Assembly (NCBI GenBank): GCA_947561585.1
Contig: CANNZV010000125.1
Coordinates: 248,001 to 312,000, forward strand
Direction: 5' to 3'
DNA from: Caprella mutica
Taxonomy: Eukaryota; Arthropoda; Malacostraca; Amphipoda; Caprellidae
Length of the DNA stretch: 64,000 bases
Positions 45,572-54,598 of this stretch are shown here, piece after piece; the stretch's first letter is position 1, and each line of letters opens with the position of its first letter. The position numbers and the translations under genes were made by a program. The notes under the pieces are model-generated. The model did no database searches. It saw only the letters and a list, made by a program, of their open reading frames with translations, and had not been told where the DNA came from.

Positions 45572-45812
45572 CTAGGGTCAAGTAGGTAAATTGCGGCACT
45601 TTAACTAACTGCGGTCTCTTATCTCAGAAACATTAATAACCATCATGACTTCAAGGCACTCGTGAAATGAATAGAACCTATCATAAATTGAGCTTAAATT
45701 ATGATGTTCAACAATTCAGTATATAGCTAAACTAATTTCAGTATGATTTTGAGACTCTCTTAATAGGGTCACAATTAGAAATTAAAGAACCGAATTTGGC
45801 TGTGTAACCCTA
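45572..45812. mobile_element. MITE 'CTAGGGTCA...TTGCGGC', copy 2
   Basis: Left end CTAGGGTCAAGTAGGTAAAT then TGCGGC, like the right end of copy 1 (19793-20026). The right end is more diverged (GAATTTGGCTGTGTAACCCTAT). Confidence 0.65.
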
Positions 45813-45876
45813 TCTATAGGTACACCAAGTAGTTTTAAAATATATAGATTATCAGACCACTTTACTTAAGATACTA

Positions 45877-46049
45877 GGATAAGTTTCGAAATATCGGACG
45901 GCTCCACATTTTCGGTCGCGTAAGAAAAACTATATTAAATTAACTTTTATTTTAATTAACTTTTATTTTAATTAGCTATTAGGTAGCTATATACTATATT
46001 TCATACGTGACCGAAAATTTGAAATCGCCTGATAATTTGGAACTTACCC
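45877..46049. mobile_element. MITE family 'TAAGTT', copy 4
   Basis: Left GGATAAGTTTCGAAATATCG, right (reverse complement) GGTAAGTTCCAAATTATCAG; inner block TTTTCGGTCGCGTAAG / TTTTCGGTCACGTATG. It contains a direct TTAACTTTTATTTTAA duplication. Confidence 0.75.
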
Positions 46050-46089
46050 TATTCTGAGGACAGCGAGTAACTGCCTAGCCTATGTAGAA

Positions 46090-46589
46090 GGGGTGTGGGT
46101 CATAAGCCCCCTCGGTCATGAGCCCCCCTAGGTCATAAGCCCCCCCCCCCGGTCAAGAGCGCCCCCGGTCATGAGCCCCCCTGTTATTAAATCCTTATTT
46201 ACCTATACTATTTAATCCTTATTCACACTTTTGTAGTTCATTACTGAATAGACATAAAATACTATATGTATATCGGGGGGCGTGCCACCCCCGAACCCCC
46301 CTGCCAGATCATTAAACAATCACGAAGTGTGCAGTACAACAAACTAGCGGCGGATACAACAAACTACATTAGTAACTCTCAGTTATTTCTATCTAAGTAA
46401 TTCTTCATTTGTTTAACTAGGTAAATAAGAATTAAAAAAACAGGGAGGGGGGGCTCGTGACCGGGGGGGCTCATGACCTAGGGGGGCTCATTACCGGGGG
46501 GGCTCGTGACCGGGGGGGGCTCATGACCATGAGGGCTCTTGTCTGGGAGGGCTCTTGACCGGGGGGGGGGGGGCTCTTGACCGTACCCC
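46090..46589. mobile_element. Terminal-array element GGTCATGAGCCCCC, copy 1
   Basis: 500 bp flanked by an exact 8-bp duplication ATGTAGAA (46082-46089 and 46590-46597). The left array has five phrases of GGTCATGAGCCCCCC type; the right array has seven in inverse sense (GGGGGGCTCATGACC). Termini GGGGTGTGGGTC and (inverted) GGGGTACGGTC. The interior has AACCCCCCTGCCAGATC and TACAACAAACTACATTAG. Eight-bp duplications suggest a hAT-type transposase acted in trans. Confidence 0.85.
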
Positions 46590-46979
46590 ATGTAGAAGGT
46601 ATTGACACTGAAAAGAACCAGCTAGATAGGTATGATGCTTAAATAAGTTAACATATAATAATTTAGGAAAATTAGTTTGGATATCAGTTTACAAACTGGA
46701 AGGCAGTAATCAAAATTTATTATTATGAAAGTTATATACTGATAATCAGCTCTTCAAATAACTACCTATATAAAGCCACCAAACTATCAATCACCAATAT
46801 TTTAGAATATTTAGGCAGACATTTATCAATTAATTAATGGAATTAATTAATAATCGATCGGCAGCGATAATACTATTTAATGTATATAACGCTATTGTTT
46901 GCACTTAAACTAAAATGGTACTGAGGAGCGTTCACATTCAACACGTAACACACTTGAAACAAGATTTGAACTGAAAAGT

Positions 46980-47600
46980 GTTATGCGAATAAATTAGCTT
47001 TGAGGAAAGCATAAGTTGCCACTTACTCATTTGATTGAACTCACACATAAACTTAAAAAAAAAGTAGCACTAACTCTCATAGTAAGTTAATTTATACACC
47101 AGATAAATAAGATTAACAGTCTTTGTGGGTTACTTTATCACACTATGTCATAGTTGTTTTAACTCGCACCTAAACTTAAGAAAGTAGCGTCAACTCTCAC
47201 AGTAAGTTAATTCATACACTGCAGAATACATTGGATTAACAGTCTTTGTGGGTTACTATAACACACTACGTCATAGTTGATTTAACTCGCACCTAAACTC
47301 AAAAAAGTAGCGTCAACTCTCATAGGAAGTTAATTCATACACCAGATACATTGAATTGACAATCTTTGTGAGTTACTTCAACGCACTATGTCCTAGTTGT
47401 TTTAACATATGTTCAAAACTCCAAAAATGTTACTCCAACTCTCATAATAAGTTGATTCAATTCATAAAATGATTTGAATTAACTATGTTTGGTGACACAC
47501 ACGTCATAGTTGTTTTGACACACGTGAAAACATGAATATAGTCAAACCAACTCACGTAATAAATTGATTCAAAGCATAAATTGTTGACCCATTAAATATG
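46980..47600 (+). repeat. ~122-bp tandem repeat
   Basis: Four to five units marked by AACAGTCTTTGTGGGTTACT, GTCATAGTTGTTTTAACTC, GCACCTAAACTTAA and AAGTAGC.TCAACTCTCA. Spacing between equivalent points is 119-124 bp. Confidence 0.85.
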
Positions 47601-47754
47601 AGTAAACTTTTTTCTCTGTGTATACACATTATTTTATTATATATATATTTGTGGATGAAAACTAAGATTATTTACAATATACCAATTATACAGAATATAC
47701 GGCAGAAACTACTACATGCAAGCAAAGAATTTTACAATATACCAATTATTCGGG

Positions 47755-48005
47755 ATCCGGAAAATTGATTGAAAGCAATTGACCGAAAACAATTTATCAA
47801 AAGCAATTGACCGAATGGAAAATTGATCGAATGGAAAATTGGTCGAATGGAAAATTGGTCGAATGGAAAATTGGTCGAATGGAAAATTGATCGAAAGGAA
47901 AATTGGTCGAATGGAAAATTATTCGAAAGGAAAATTGAGCGAACAACAATTGATCGAATGGAGAATTGATCGAACCAAAATTGATCGAAAATGATAATTG
48001 ATCGA
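47755..48005 (+). repeat. 16-bp phrase array GGAAAATTGGTCGAAT
   Basis: About fourteen phrases such as GGAAAATTGGTCGAAT, AGCAATTGACCGAAAA, GGAAAATTGATCGAA. It resembles the terminal-array elements in phrase style (…ATTG.TCGAA) and the 41608-41945 array in sequence. Only one orientation is seen. Confidence 0.8.
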
Positions 48006-48010
48006 TTTAG

Positions 48011-48870
48011 CTACACAAACTGACGATGATAACTAAAACCATGGATTACCAGAGAAACTTACTTGCATTATATTACAGCTAGTAGATCTTGTTACCATGA
48101 TTTATATAATAATAATAATTATTATTATTGAAGATATTAGAAATAGTCACAAATTCGTTCACATAAAATAAATATATATACATTTTCAAAATTCCATCCA
48201 ATATATACAAATAATTGATATTCTAAAGTCCATTATAGTAGCTAGAATTCGGGCAAAAACTAGCCAAGCCTAATTATAAAACTGTTGATATCGAAGATAG
48301 TTATTGCAAAATGGATAATTTTGTTATCATTAATATCTCTTAAATTGAAGGAAAATTAGTAGGAGCAAATATATATATTTCCATTAAGAATGGAGTTTGC
48401 GCTTCAGGCTGGTTTGCTTTTAAGCTAAACCAGCCTCATGTTGTTATTCATGTTGCATTTTAATTGTTCATTTCAACTAAAACTTAATGTAGCAACTAAA
48501 TAAAATATTGATTACAAACATTTTAAGAGTCATAATCAGCTCTAAGCGTTCACATATGAACCTCCCTTTGCAAAAACCTTCACCAGATGGTCATCAAATG
48601 ATTTTGTCAATTTTGCGATATCCAAGCGATTACTATGTTTATTCAAGCTCTTGTAATTTCATTCCAAGAGTTCATCCTTGCTAGTGTATTGCTTACTACC
48701 ACCATATATTTGTAATTTGACCTTATATACTTCAAAGATTATTCGATGCGCAATATAAATTAGATGAGCAAGGATGCCACTTAATTTTTTCGATATCCAT
48801 TAATATTTTTTGCCGACCAGAAATTAAATGGAAAGCATTGAGAAATTTAGTTAAGAACTATATATTAGAC
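48011..48870. other. Region without recognised gene
   Basis: A+T-rich; one short hairpin GCTGGTTTGCTTTTAAGC TAAACCAGC at about 48408-48434. Nothing coding. Confidence 0.5.
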
Positions 48871-49424
48871 CAAACCCAGCTAACCAAAAGCTGTTTGTCC
48901 CATGTCTTAAGACGTCCCTCTCTGACAGATGGTGACATCCACATGTCCCACATCTTACCCCACTCCGTTTTCAAGACGTGGGACCCACGTAGGACAGAGT
49001 GTGGATGTCCCTCGCTATAGAGGGATTCAAGACGTGGGACAGAGTTCGGATGTCCCTCGCTATATAGAGGGATTCAAGACGTGGGACAGAGTGTAGATGT
49101 CCCCCTTTTCAAGACGTAGGACAGAGTAGTGATGTCCCCCTCTGCAAGACGTGGGACAGAGTGCGGATGTCCCCTTCTGCAAGACGTGGGACAGAGTGTG
49201 GATGTCCCCCTCTGCAAGGGGGACATATCTCCCTTCTGCCCAAACTACTTTGGTTAATTGGGGTATATAAATATGAATAAGAAATATCATACTAATCATT
49301 ATTGCAATTTCTTTCTATATTGCATATAGTGTATATGTACATTAGGCTGTAAATCAATTATTTTAATATTACATATTGTTAAATACAAATTAAATGGGAA
49401 GAAATGGAGAAAGAAATGTAGTGG

Positions 49425-49510
49425 TGATATCGGGAATCGATCTCAGGAACTCTGTAGTGTGATGTACTTTTGAAATCGGCGACGCTACCACTGAGCCATC
49501 CTGGACATGG
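49425..49510 (-). other. tRNA-like segment (tRNA-derived SINE head or pseudogene)
   Basis: On the minus strand it reads CCAGGATGGCTCAGTGGTAG CGTCG and later GAGATCGATTCCCG. These match the internal RNA polymerase III A box (TGGCTCAGTGG) and B box (GATCGATTC). The acceptor and T stems do not pair well and the middle is long, so it is not a normal tRNA. Confidence 0.45.
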
Positions 49511-49679
49511 TAGAAATAGTATTGGAATGATCTTTATGCAACTTGATAACTTGCGTGCTTTTTGAAGTTATTTTAAATAAATATAATTTAATATTCTACA
49601 TTTTGGTATCTTTTCTTTTTTAATGTAAATGATAAGAATGTGTATAAAGTTATTTATTAATATTTGTATTAATAAGGTT

Positions 49680-50635
49680 AATTAATGTTATTAACTACCT
49701 AATTACCTATAACTGTTAATTAATCTTACCTATAGTTACATACGGGTGGTATCACTATATTATACCTATCTAGTTACCTTCTAGTCAATAACTACCTAGT
49801 AACCTACAACTGTTCATCAATACCAATCTAATACCTACTGGTGGTTATCACTACTTATCTAGTTACCTATTACGTATAGTATTTATCAGTATCTACTTAG
49901 TTACCTACATTACTGTTTGTCAATACCTACCTAGTTACCTACTGGTGTTTATCAATGCCTACCTAGTTGCCTACAACTGCTTATCAATACCTAATTAGTT
50001 ACCTTCTTGTGTTATCAATGTCTACCTAGTTGCCTACAACTGTTCATAAATACCAATCTAGGTCCTAGTTACCTACTAGTATTCATCAATACCTACCTAG
50101 TTACCTACTAGTATTCATCAAAACCTACCTAGTTACCTACTAGTGTTCATCAATACCTACCTAGTTATCTACTAGTGCTCATAAATAATACCTAGTTACC
50201 TACAACTGTTTGTCAGTACCTACCTAGTTATCTACTAGTGTTTATCAATTCCAAACTAGTTACCTTCTAAATGTTGATCAATACCTACCTAGTTACTTCC
50301 TAGTGCTCAAGTCATCAATACCTACCTAGTTACCTACAACTGTTTGTCAATACCTACCTAGTTACCTACAACTGTTTGTCAATACCTACCTAGTTATCTA
50401 CTAGTGTTTATCAATGCTTACCTAGTTACCTATAACTGTTTGCCAATACCTACCTAGATACTTACCAGTGTTTATCAATACCTACCTAGTATACCTATTA
50501 AGTATTAACTAGTGTTCATCAATCCGTACTTACTTATCTACTACTTAGAATTATTCATCAATGCCTACCTAGATACCTCTATACATCTGTTTATGAATAC
50601 CTAACTAGTTATGATACGTAAATAAAGCTTGAGAA
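49680..50635 (+). repeat. ~32-bp satellite, block 1 (TACCTACCTAGTTACCTAC)
   Basis: About 25-30 units built from CAATACCTACCTAGTTACC and TACTAGTGTTTAT / TACAACTGTTTGT alternatives. It ends GTTATGATACGTAAATAAAGCTTGAGA. Confidence 0.9.
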
Positions 50636-50659
50636 AGATTACCTTTTTGGTATAACTTT

Positions 50660-51365
50660 TTCCCGCGTAAAACAGACGAGGGACATCCCGCGTGGGACAG
50701 AGAACGATATCCCGCGTGGGACAAAGAGGGACATCCCACGTGGGACAGAGAGGGACATCCCGCGTACTTTATCCCGCGTAAAACAGACAAGGGACAGAGA
50801 CTGACATCCCGCGTGGGACAGATAAGGACATCACGCGTGGGACAGACGTGGGACAGAGAGGGACAACCCACGTGGGACAGACGTGGGACAGAGAGGGATA
50901 TCCCTTGTGGGACAAAGAGGGACATCCCACGTGGGACAGAGAAGAATATCCCGCGTGGGACAAAGAGGGACATCCCACGTGGGACAGAGAGGGATATCCC
51001 GCGTGGGACAGAGAGGGACATCCCGCGTGGGACAGACGTGGGACAGAGAGGGACATCCCGCATACTTTTTCCCGCGTAAAACAGACAAGGGACAGAGAGG
51101 GACATCCCGTGTGGGACAAACGTGGGACAGAGAGGACATCCCGCGTGGGACAGAGAGGGACATCCCGCGTGGGACAGAGAGGGACATCCCACGTGGGACA
51201 GAGAGGGACATCCTGCGTGGGAAAGACGTGAGATGTGAGTGGGATTTAAGACGTTGGAAAGACGTGGGATTTCAAACGTCTGGAGACGTCTGAAATCCCC
51301 CGTCCCTCTCAGTCCCTCACTAGCGAGGGATGTCCCCCTCTGTCCCACGCGGGACAGAGAGGATA
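50660..51365. repeat. 24-bp phrase array GGGACAGAGAGGGACATCCC
   Basis: About 26 phrases alternating GGGACAGAGAGGGACATCCC and GCGTGGGACAGACGTGGGAC. The ~290-bp higher-order unit includes TTTTTCCCGCGTAAAACAGAC (50650, 50770, 51065). The 24-bp unit is a multiple of three, so long frames in several registers are artefacts. Confidence 0.88.
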
Positions 51366-52011
51366 TGGTTAGCTGAATGTAGGTCATAAGCCCCCCCCCC
51401 CCCAGTCAAGAGCCCCCCCCCCCTGTTTTTTTAATCCTTATTTACCTATATTATTTAATCCTTATTGACACTTACGTAGTTCATTACTGATTAAACATAA
51501 AATATATGTATATAAGGGAGGCGTGCCGCCCACCGAACCCCCCTACCTGGTCAAAAAACAATCATGAAGTGTGCAGTACAACAAACTAGTGTATACAACA
51601 AACTACATTAGCAACTCTCAGTTATTTCTATCTAAGTATATAGTTCTTCATTTGTTTAACTAGGTAAATAAGGATTAAAAAAACAGAGAGGGGGTGTTAC
51701 GTGATGTTCTATTTAATATTATAACAATTCACTTTGATATATATTGAGTAACGAAGAGGTATTCAAACAAGATTAGAGAGAGAACGTAGTAGACCTTTAT
51801 TTAACGACTGTCTACAATACACTGTCTGAGCATAGTTATAGTGGTTATCATTTTTACTAAAACAACTAAAGATACATAAAGCCCCGTTTACACTAGGGGT
51901 AAATCCGACAGGTAAAACCATCAGTTTCGCCCACGGTTTCTTTGCAAGCGTTCACACTGGCTAATTGTTGGCGGTGGTGACAACAGTTGTTACTTTGGTC
52001 AGTTGATCACA

Positions 52012-52320
52012 ATGAGTCGTGAGGTGCAGATGTTGTGCGCTGCAGCTGCTCTCCTCATTGCAGCAGGTGTGAAGAAAAGGAAGCAGAAGCGCAGGGTTTA
52101 GGTAAAAGAGTGGTTGAGGAGACGAACAATCAAGAGTAGTTATTGCCATATTTTCCAAGAACTGAGGACAGAAGACAGCAGAGGATTTTTTAACTATTTA
52201 AGGCTTAGCCCCGAGCTCTTCCAGAATTTACTAGAACGGATAGCTCCAAGTATCCGCAGGACCGATACCAAGTTGAGGGATAGTATTAGCCCAGGTATTA
52301 TTATTGATGTATTGCATTGA
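52012..52320 (+). pseudogene. Harbinger transposase, N-terminal remnant
   Basis: From ATG 52012: MSREVQMLCAAAALLIAAGV KKRKQKRRV, a stop (TAG, 52099-52101), then VKEWLRRRTIKSSYCHIFQE, FNYLRLSPELFQNLLERIAP and RRTDTKLRDSISPG. This is the conserved N-terminal part of PIF/Harbinger transposases (EL..ED...F.NYLR....F..LL..IAP.I...DT..R..I.P). The catalytic DDE part is deleted. The premature stop falls where Trp is usual. Confidence 0.82.
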
Positions 52321-52439
52321 ATAATAACGAAGCTGGGCTATCCAGCATTGAAATACTTTTTGTATTCAAATAATTATTGTTTTAAACGTGTATTTTCAAT
52401 CCATTAATTGAAAGGTGCATTAGACATATTTGAATACAT

Positions 52440-52649
52440 ATTGAAATCATTATAATGTATATATATATATATTTCTATCCCCAAAATCTCAAATTCAATA
52501 ATAATATTTCTCACTGCTTCTCTTCTTTTGTCTCTATTCTTATAGTCCTCACTTTTAATATTCCACATACATCTATTTAGCTTCAACAGATCGATGAAAG
52601 ATGCTGTGGATTCTTTATTCCACGAGTAGGGAGCAGCTGCCGCAGACAT
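52440..52649 (-). pseudogene. Harbinger-associated MADF-like protein, remnant
   Basis: Reads WNKESTASFIDLLKLNRCMW then NIKSEDYKNRDKRREAVRNI. The pattern FI.L......W....EDYKN...R..A...I is the MADF/Myb-like DNA-binding domain encoded by the second gene of animal PIF/Harbinger elements, which helps bring the transposase to the ends. Only about 55 residues remain, and the minus-strand position opposite the transposase is the normal arrangement. Confidence 0.75.
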
Positions 52650-52934
52650 CCTTACACCTCTGCGTCACACGAACGACTGACTTTACCCGCCAACTTGGCG
52701 GGTAAAGACCAGAATGAATGGTGAGCGAATTTGACGGGTGAAACCTCGGTTTCTGCGGTATATGGGAGAAACTGGCGGTTTCACCCGCTGTTTTACCCCT
52801 AGTGTTAACGGGGCTTAACGTAACAGGGGGGCTCGTAGCCTAGGGGGGCTCATGATCGAGGGGGGGATGGGGGGCTCATGACCGGGGGCTAGGGGGGGGG
52901 GGGGGGCTCGCGACCGTACCCCGGTTAGCTGGGT

Positions 52935-53435
52935 ACTAGTGTTCATCAATACCTACCTAGCTAGTTACCTACTATGTAATGCTCATAAATAATACCTAAT
53001 TACCTGCAACTGTTTGTCAATACCTACCTAGTTACCTACTAGTGTTCATCAATACCTATACCTAGTTAGCTACTAGTGTTCATCAATACCTACCTAGTTA
53101 CCTACTAGTGTTCATCAATACCTACCTAGTTACTTACAACTGTTTGTCAATACCTACCTAGATATCTACTAGTGTTTATCAATGCTTTCCTAGTTACCTA
53201 TAACTGTTTGTCAATACCTACCAAGATACCTACCAGTGTTTATTAATACCTTCCTAGTTACCTACTATGGTAGTGTTCAGCAATCCTTACCTATTTACCT
53301 ACTAGTATTATTCATCAATGCCTACCTAGATACCTACATCTGTTTATCAACAACTACCTAGCTAGTTATATCTACTAGTGTTTATGAATACCTACCTAGT
53401 TATGATACGTAAATAAAGCTTGAGAATGAACTTGC
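52935..53435 (+). repeat. ~32-bp satellite, block 2
   Basis: Same unit as block 1 and the same exit sequence TAGTTATGATACGTAAATAAAG, followed by unique-looking DNA and then ATATAACTTTTTCCTGCG as after block 1. This suggests segmental duplication. Confidence 0.9.
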
Positions 53436-53569
53436 TGCAATATGCATCGATATTTTTTTTCCATTAAGATTTGCACCACGACTCAATATATAACTTTTTC
53501 CTGCGTACTTTCTTTACTACTATAGCCATGCCTCAATGTTCACAAAACCATTTTTTGCCAGCAAAAATA

Positions 53570-53790
53570 TGAATGAAGATTGGTTAATGCACGTATAGGA
53601 TTGGGTGGCCTCCTTGCTAATTACTCACCAGATTTAAATTGCATCAAAATGATCGAATTGTTGTGTGCTGGTAGTGAGCAATACGCTAGCAAGGATGAAC
53701 TTTGGAATGAAATTGCAAGATCAAGCTTGCAGAAACATAAATCGCTTGGATATCACAAAATTGACCAAATCATTGGATTTGGTTGAACTA
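53570..53790 (+). pseudogene. Tc1-like transposase C-terminal fragment
   Basis: The frame reads GGLLANYSPDLNCIKMIELL then YASKDELWNEIARS. Tc1 proteins have PANSPDLNPIEN.W..LK......Y.SK.ELW..I here, so this is the region of the third catalytic residue with the Glu position changed (IKMIE). No ends identified. Confidence 0.6.
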
Positions 53791-53978
53791 GCTTATGTGA
53801 CTGTACTACTTTATGACTATTCATATGTCTGATAACGATATTTTACTTTTATTTAGTAGTTTTAATCAAGTTTTTATTTAAATTACCAATTGAAATAGCA
53901 ATACGAAAAGCAAAATAACTACATAATTTATATAGCGTCTGACACGAGAAGATCGACACATATATGTATATTTTTTAT

Positions 53979-54598
53979 TAAAGGTCCCTTCCAAGCAATT
54001 TTTTTATTGCGTCAATCAAAGAGGCTAATGTTTCTTATCATTTTTTGCATACCCATGAAATTTGATAGCATATTTTCAATTTCATATGCTTTTAAATATT
54101 TGTAAAATAAAAACTCTACAATATCTTTTCTATACTTCCGACCTACTAATTTTCAGTGTGAAGAAAAAGAATGTACACTATATGTTTTGATTGTCAACTA
54201 GGTATTAGATATACCGTATAATAAATTTATTTAATATTCGTGTAAAGGTATATAATAATTGGATAAACTTATTATAGAAACGTTTATATACTTTAGGAAA
54301 CAATTAATATCTCAAACGAAAGCCGAAAACGAATTGTTTGTTTATAAAATTCAAATTTGAAACCAAAGCAAAGAGTGTACAATCTTCTTCTTGAGCTTCA
54401 GGTTAGTGATTCGTACATGCAATTGTTGCACACAGGGTATTATAAACTTTAAAAACAAATAATAGAGTGCATTGTACTGAACAGAATTGTATGCGGTGTA
54501 CCGTGTGCAGCAGCAGATCGAATAATTATCGTAGACCTTATTTCTATAATATTATGTATGTAACTCATTTTTTTCCCGGAGCCTGGAGATGACCTTTA
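53979..54598 (+). mobile_element. AAAGGTCC terminal-inverted-repeat element, copy 2
   Basis: Starts TAAAGGTCCCTTCCAAGC and ends GCCTGGAGATGACCTTTA. It matches copy 1 (37060-37658) along most of its length in opposite orientation. Non-coding. Confidence 0.8.

Larger units (their letters stand above)
43463..47621. mobile_element. Composite element bounded by ACACAGAGAAA inverted ends
   Basis: Left ACACAGAGAAAGGATTAG; right, inverted, ACACAGAGAAAAAAGTTTAC, both followed by a CATATTTAAT/GATT-type block and TTGAATCAA. Inside are a 22-bp array (left), a ~122-bp array (right), a small spliced gene, and three later insertions (45572-45812, 45877-46049, 46090-46589). It may be one large transposable element with arrays near its ends; the boundary evidence is moderate. 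Confidence 0.5.
51880..52815 (+). mobile_element. PIF/Harbinger element, internally deleted
   Basis: Terminal repeats AGCCCCGTTTACACTAGGGG and (inverted) AGCCCCGTTAACACTAGGGG, with TAA on both sides (51877-51879, 52816-52818), the 3-bp duplication expected for PIF/Harbinger. It keeps remnants of both usual genes: a transposase start on the plus strand and a MADF-like protein on the minus strand. Confidence 0.88.
51375..52922. mobile_element. Terminal-array element GGTCATGAGCCCCC, copy 2 (with nested Harbinger)
   Basis: Flanked by the exact 8-bp duplication GGTTAGCT (51367-51374, 52923-52930). The left array begins TAGGTCATAAGCCCCCC; the right ends GGGGGCTCGCGACCGTACCCC as in copy 1. The interior AACCCCCCTACCTGGTC and AACAATCATGAAGTGTGCAG match copy 1. 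A PIF/Harbinger element is inserted at 51880. Confidence 0.85.
48874..52934. mobile_element. Large element with ACCCAGCTAACCA ends and GGGACA arrays
   Basis: The left terminus ACCCAGCTAACCA (48874-48886) and right terminus TGGTTAGCTGGGT form a perfect 13-bp inverted pair once the later insertion 51375-52922 and one copy of its 8-bp duplication are removed. Phrases GTGGGACAGAGTGTGGATGTCC sit at the left (48895-49240) and GGGACAGAGAGGGACATCCC at the right (50660-51365). A satellite lies between. No transposase recognised. Confidence 0.6.

Noticed and set aside
49425..49510. Considered as a functional tRNA gene
   Set aside because: A and B boxes are recognisable but the acceptor, anticodon and T stems do not pair properly and the spacing is too long.
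50605..51387. A 260-codon open frame on the minus strand and 116-136-codon frames in other registers, rich in SLSHVGCPSLSHAG-like repeats
   Set aside because: They lie entirely in the GGGACA 24-bp array. The unit length is a multiple of three, so open frames appear in several registers on both strands. No start context or splice signals.
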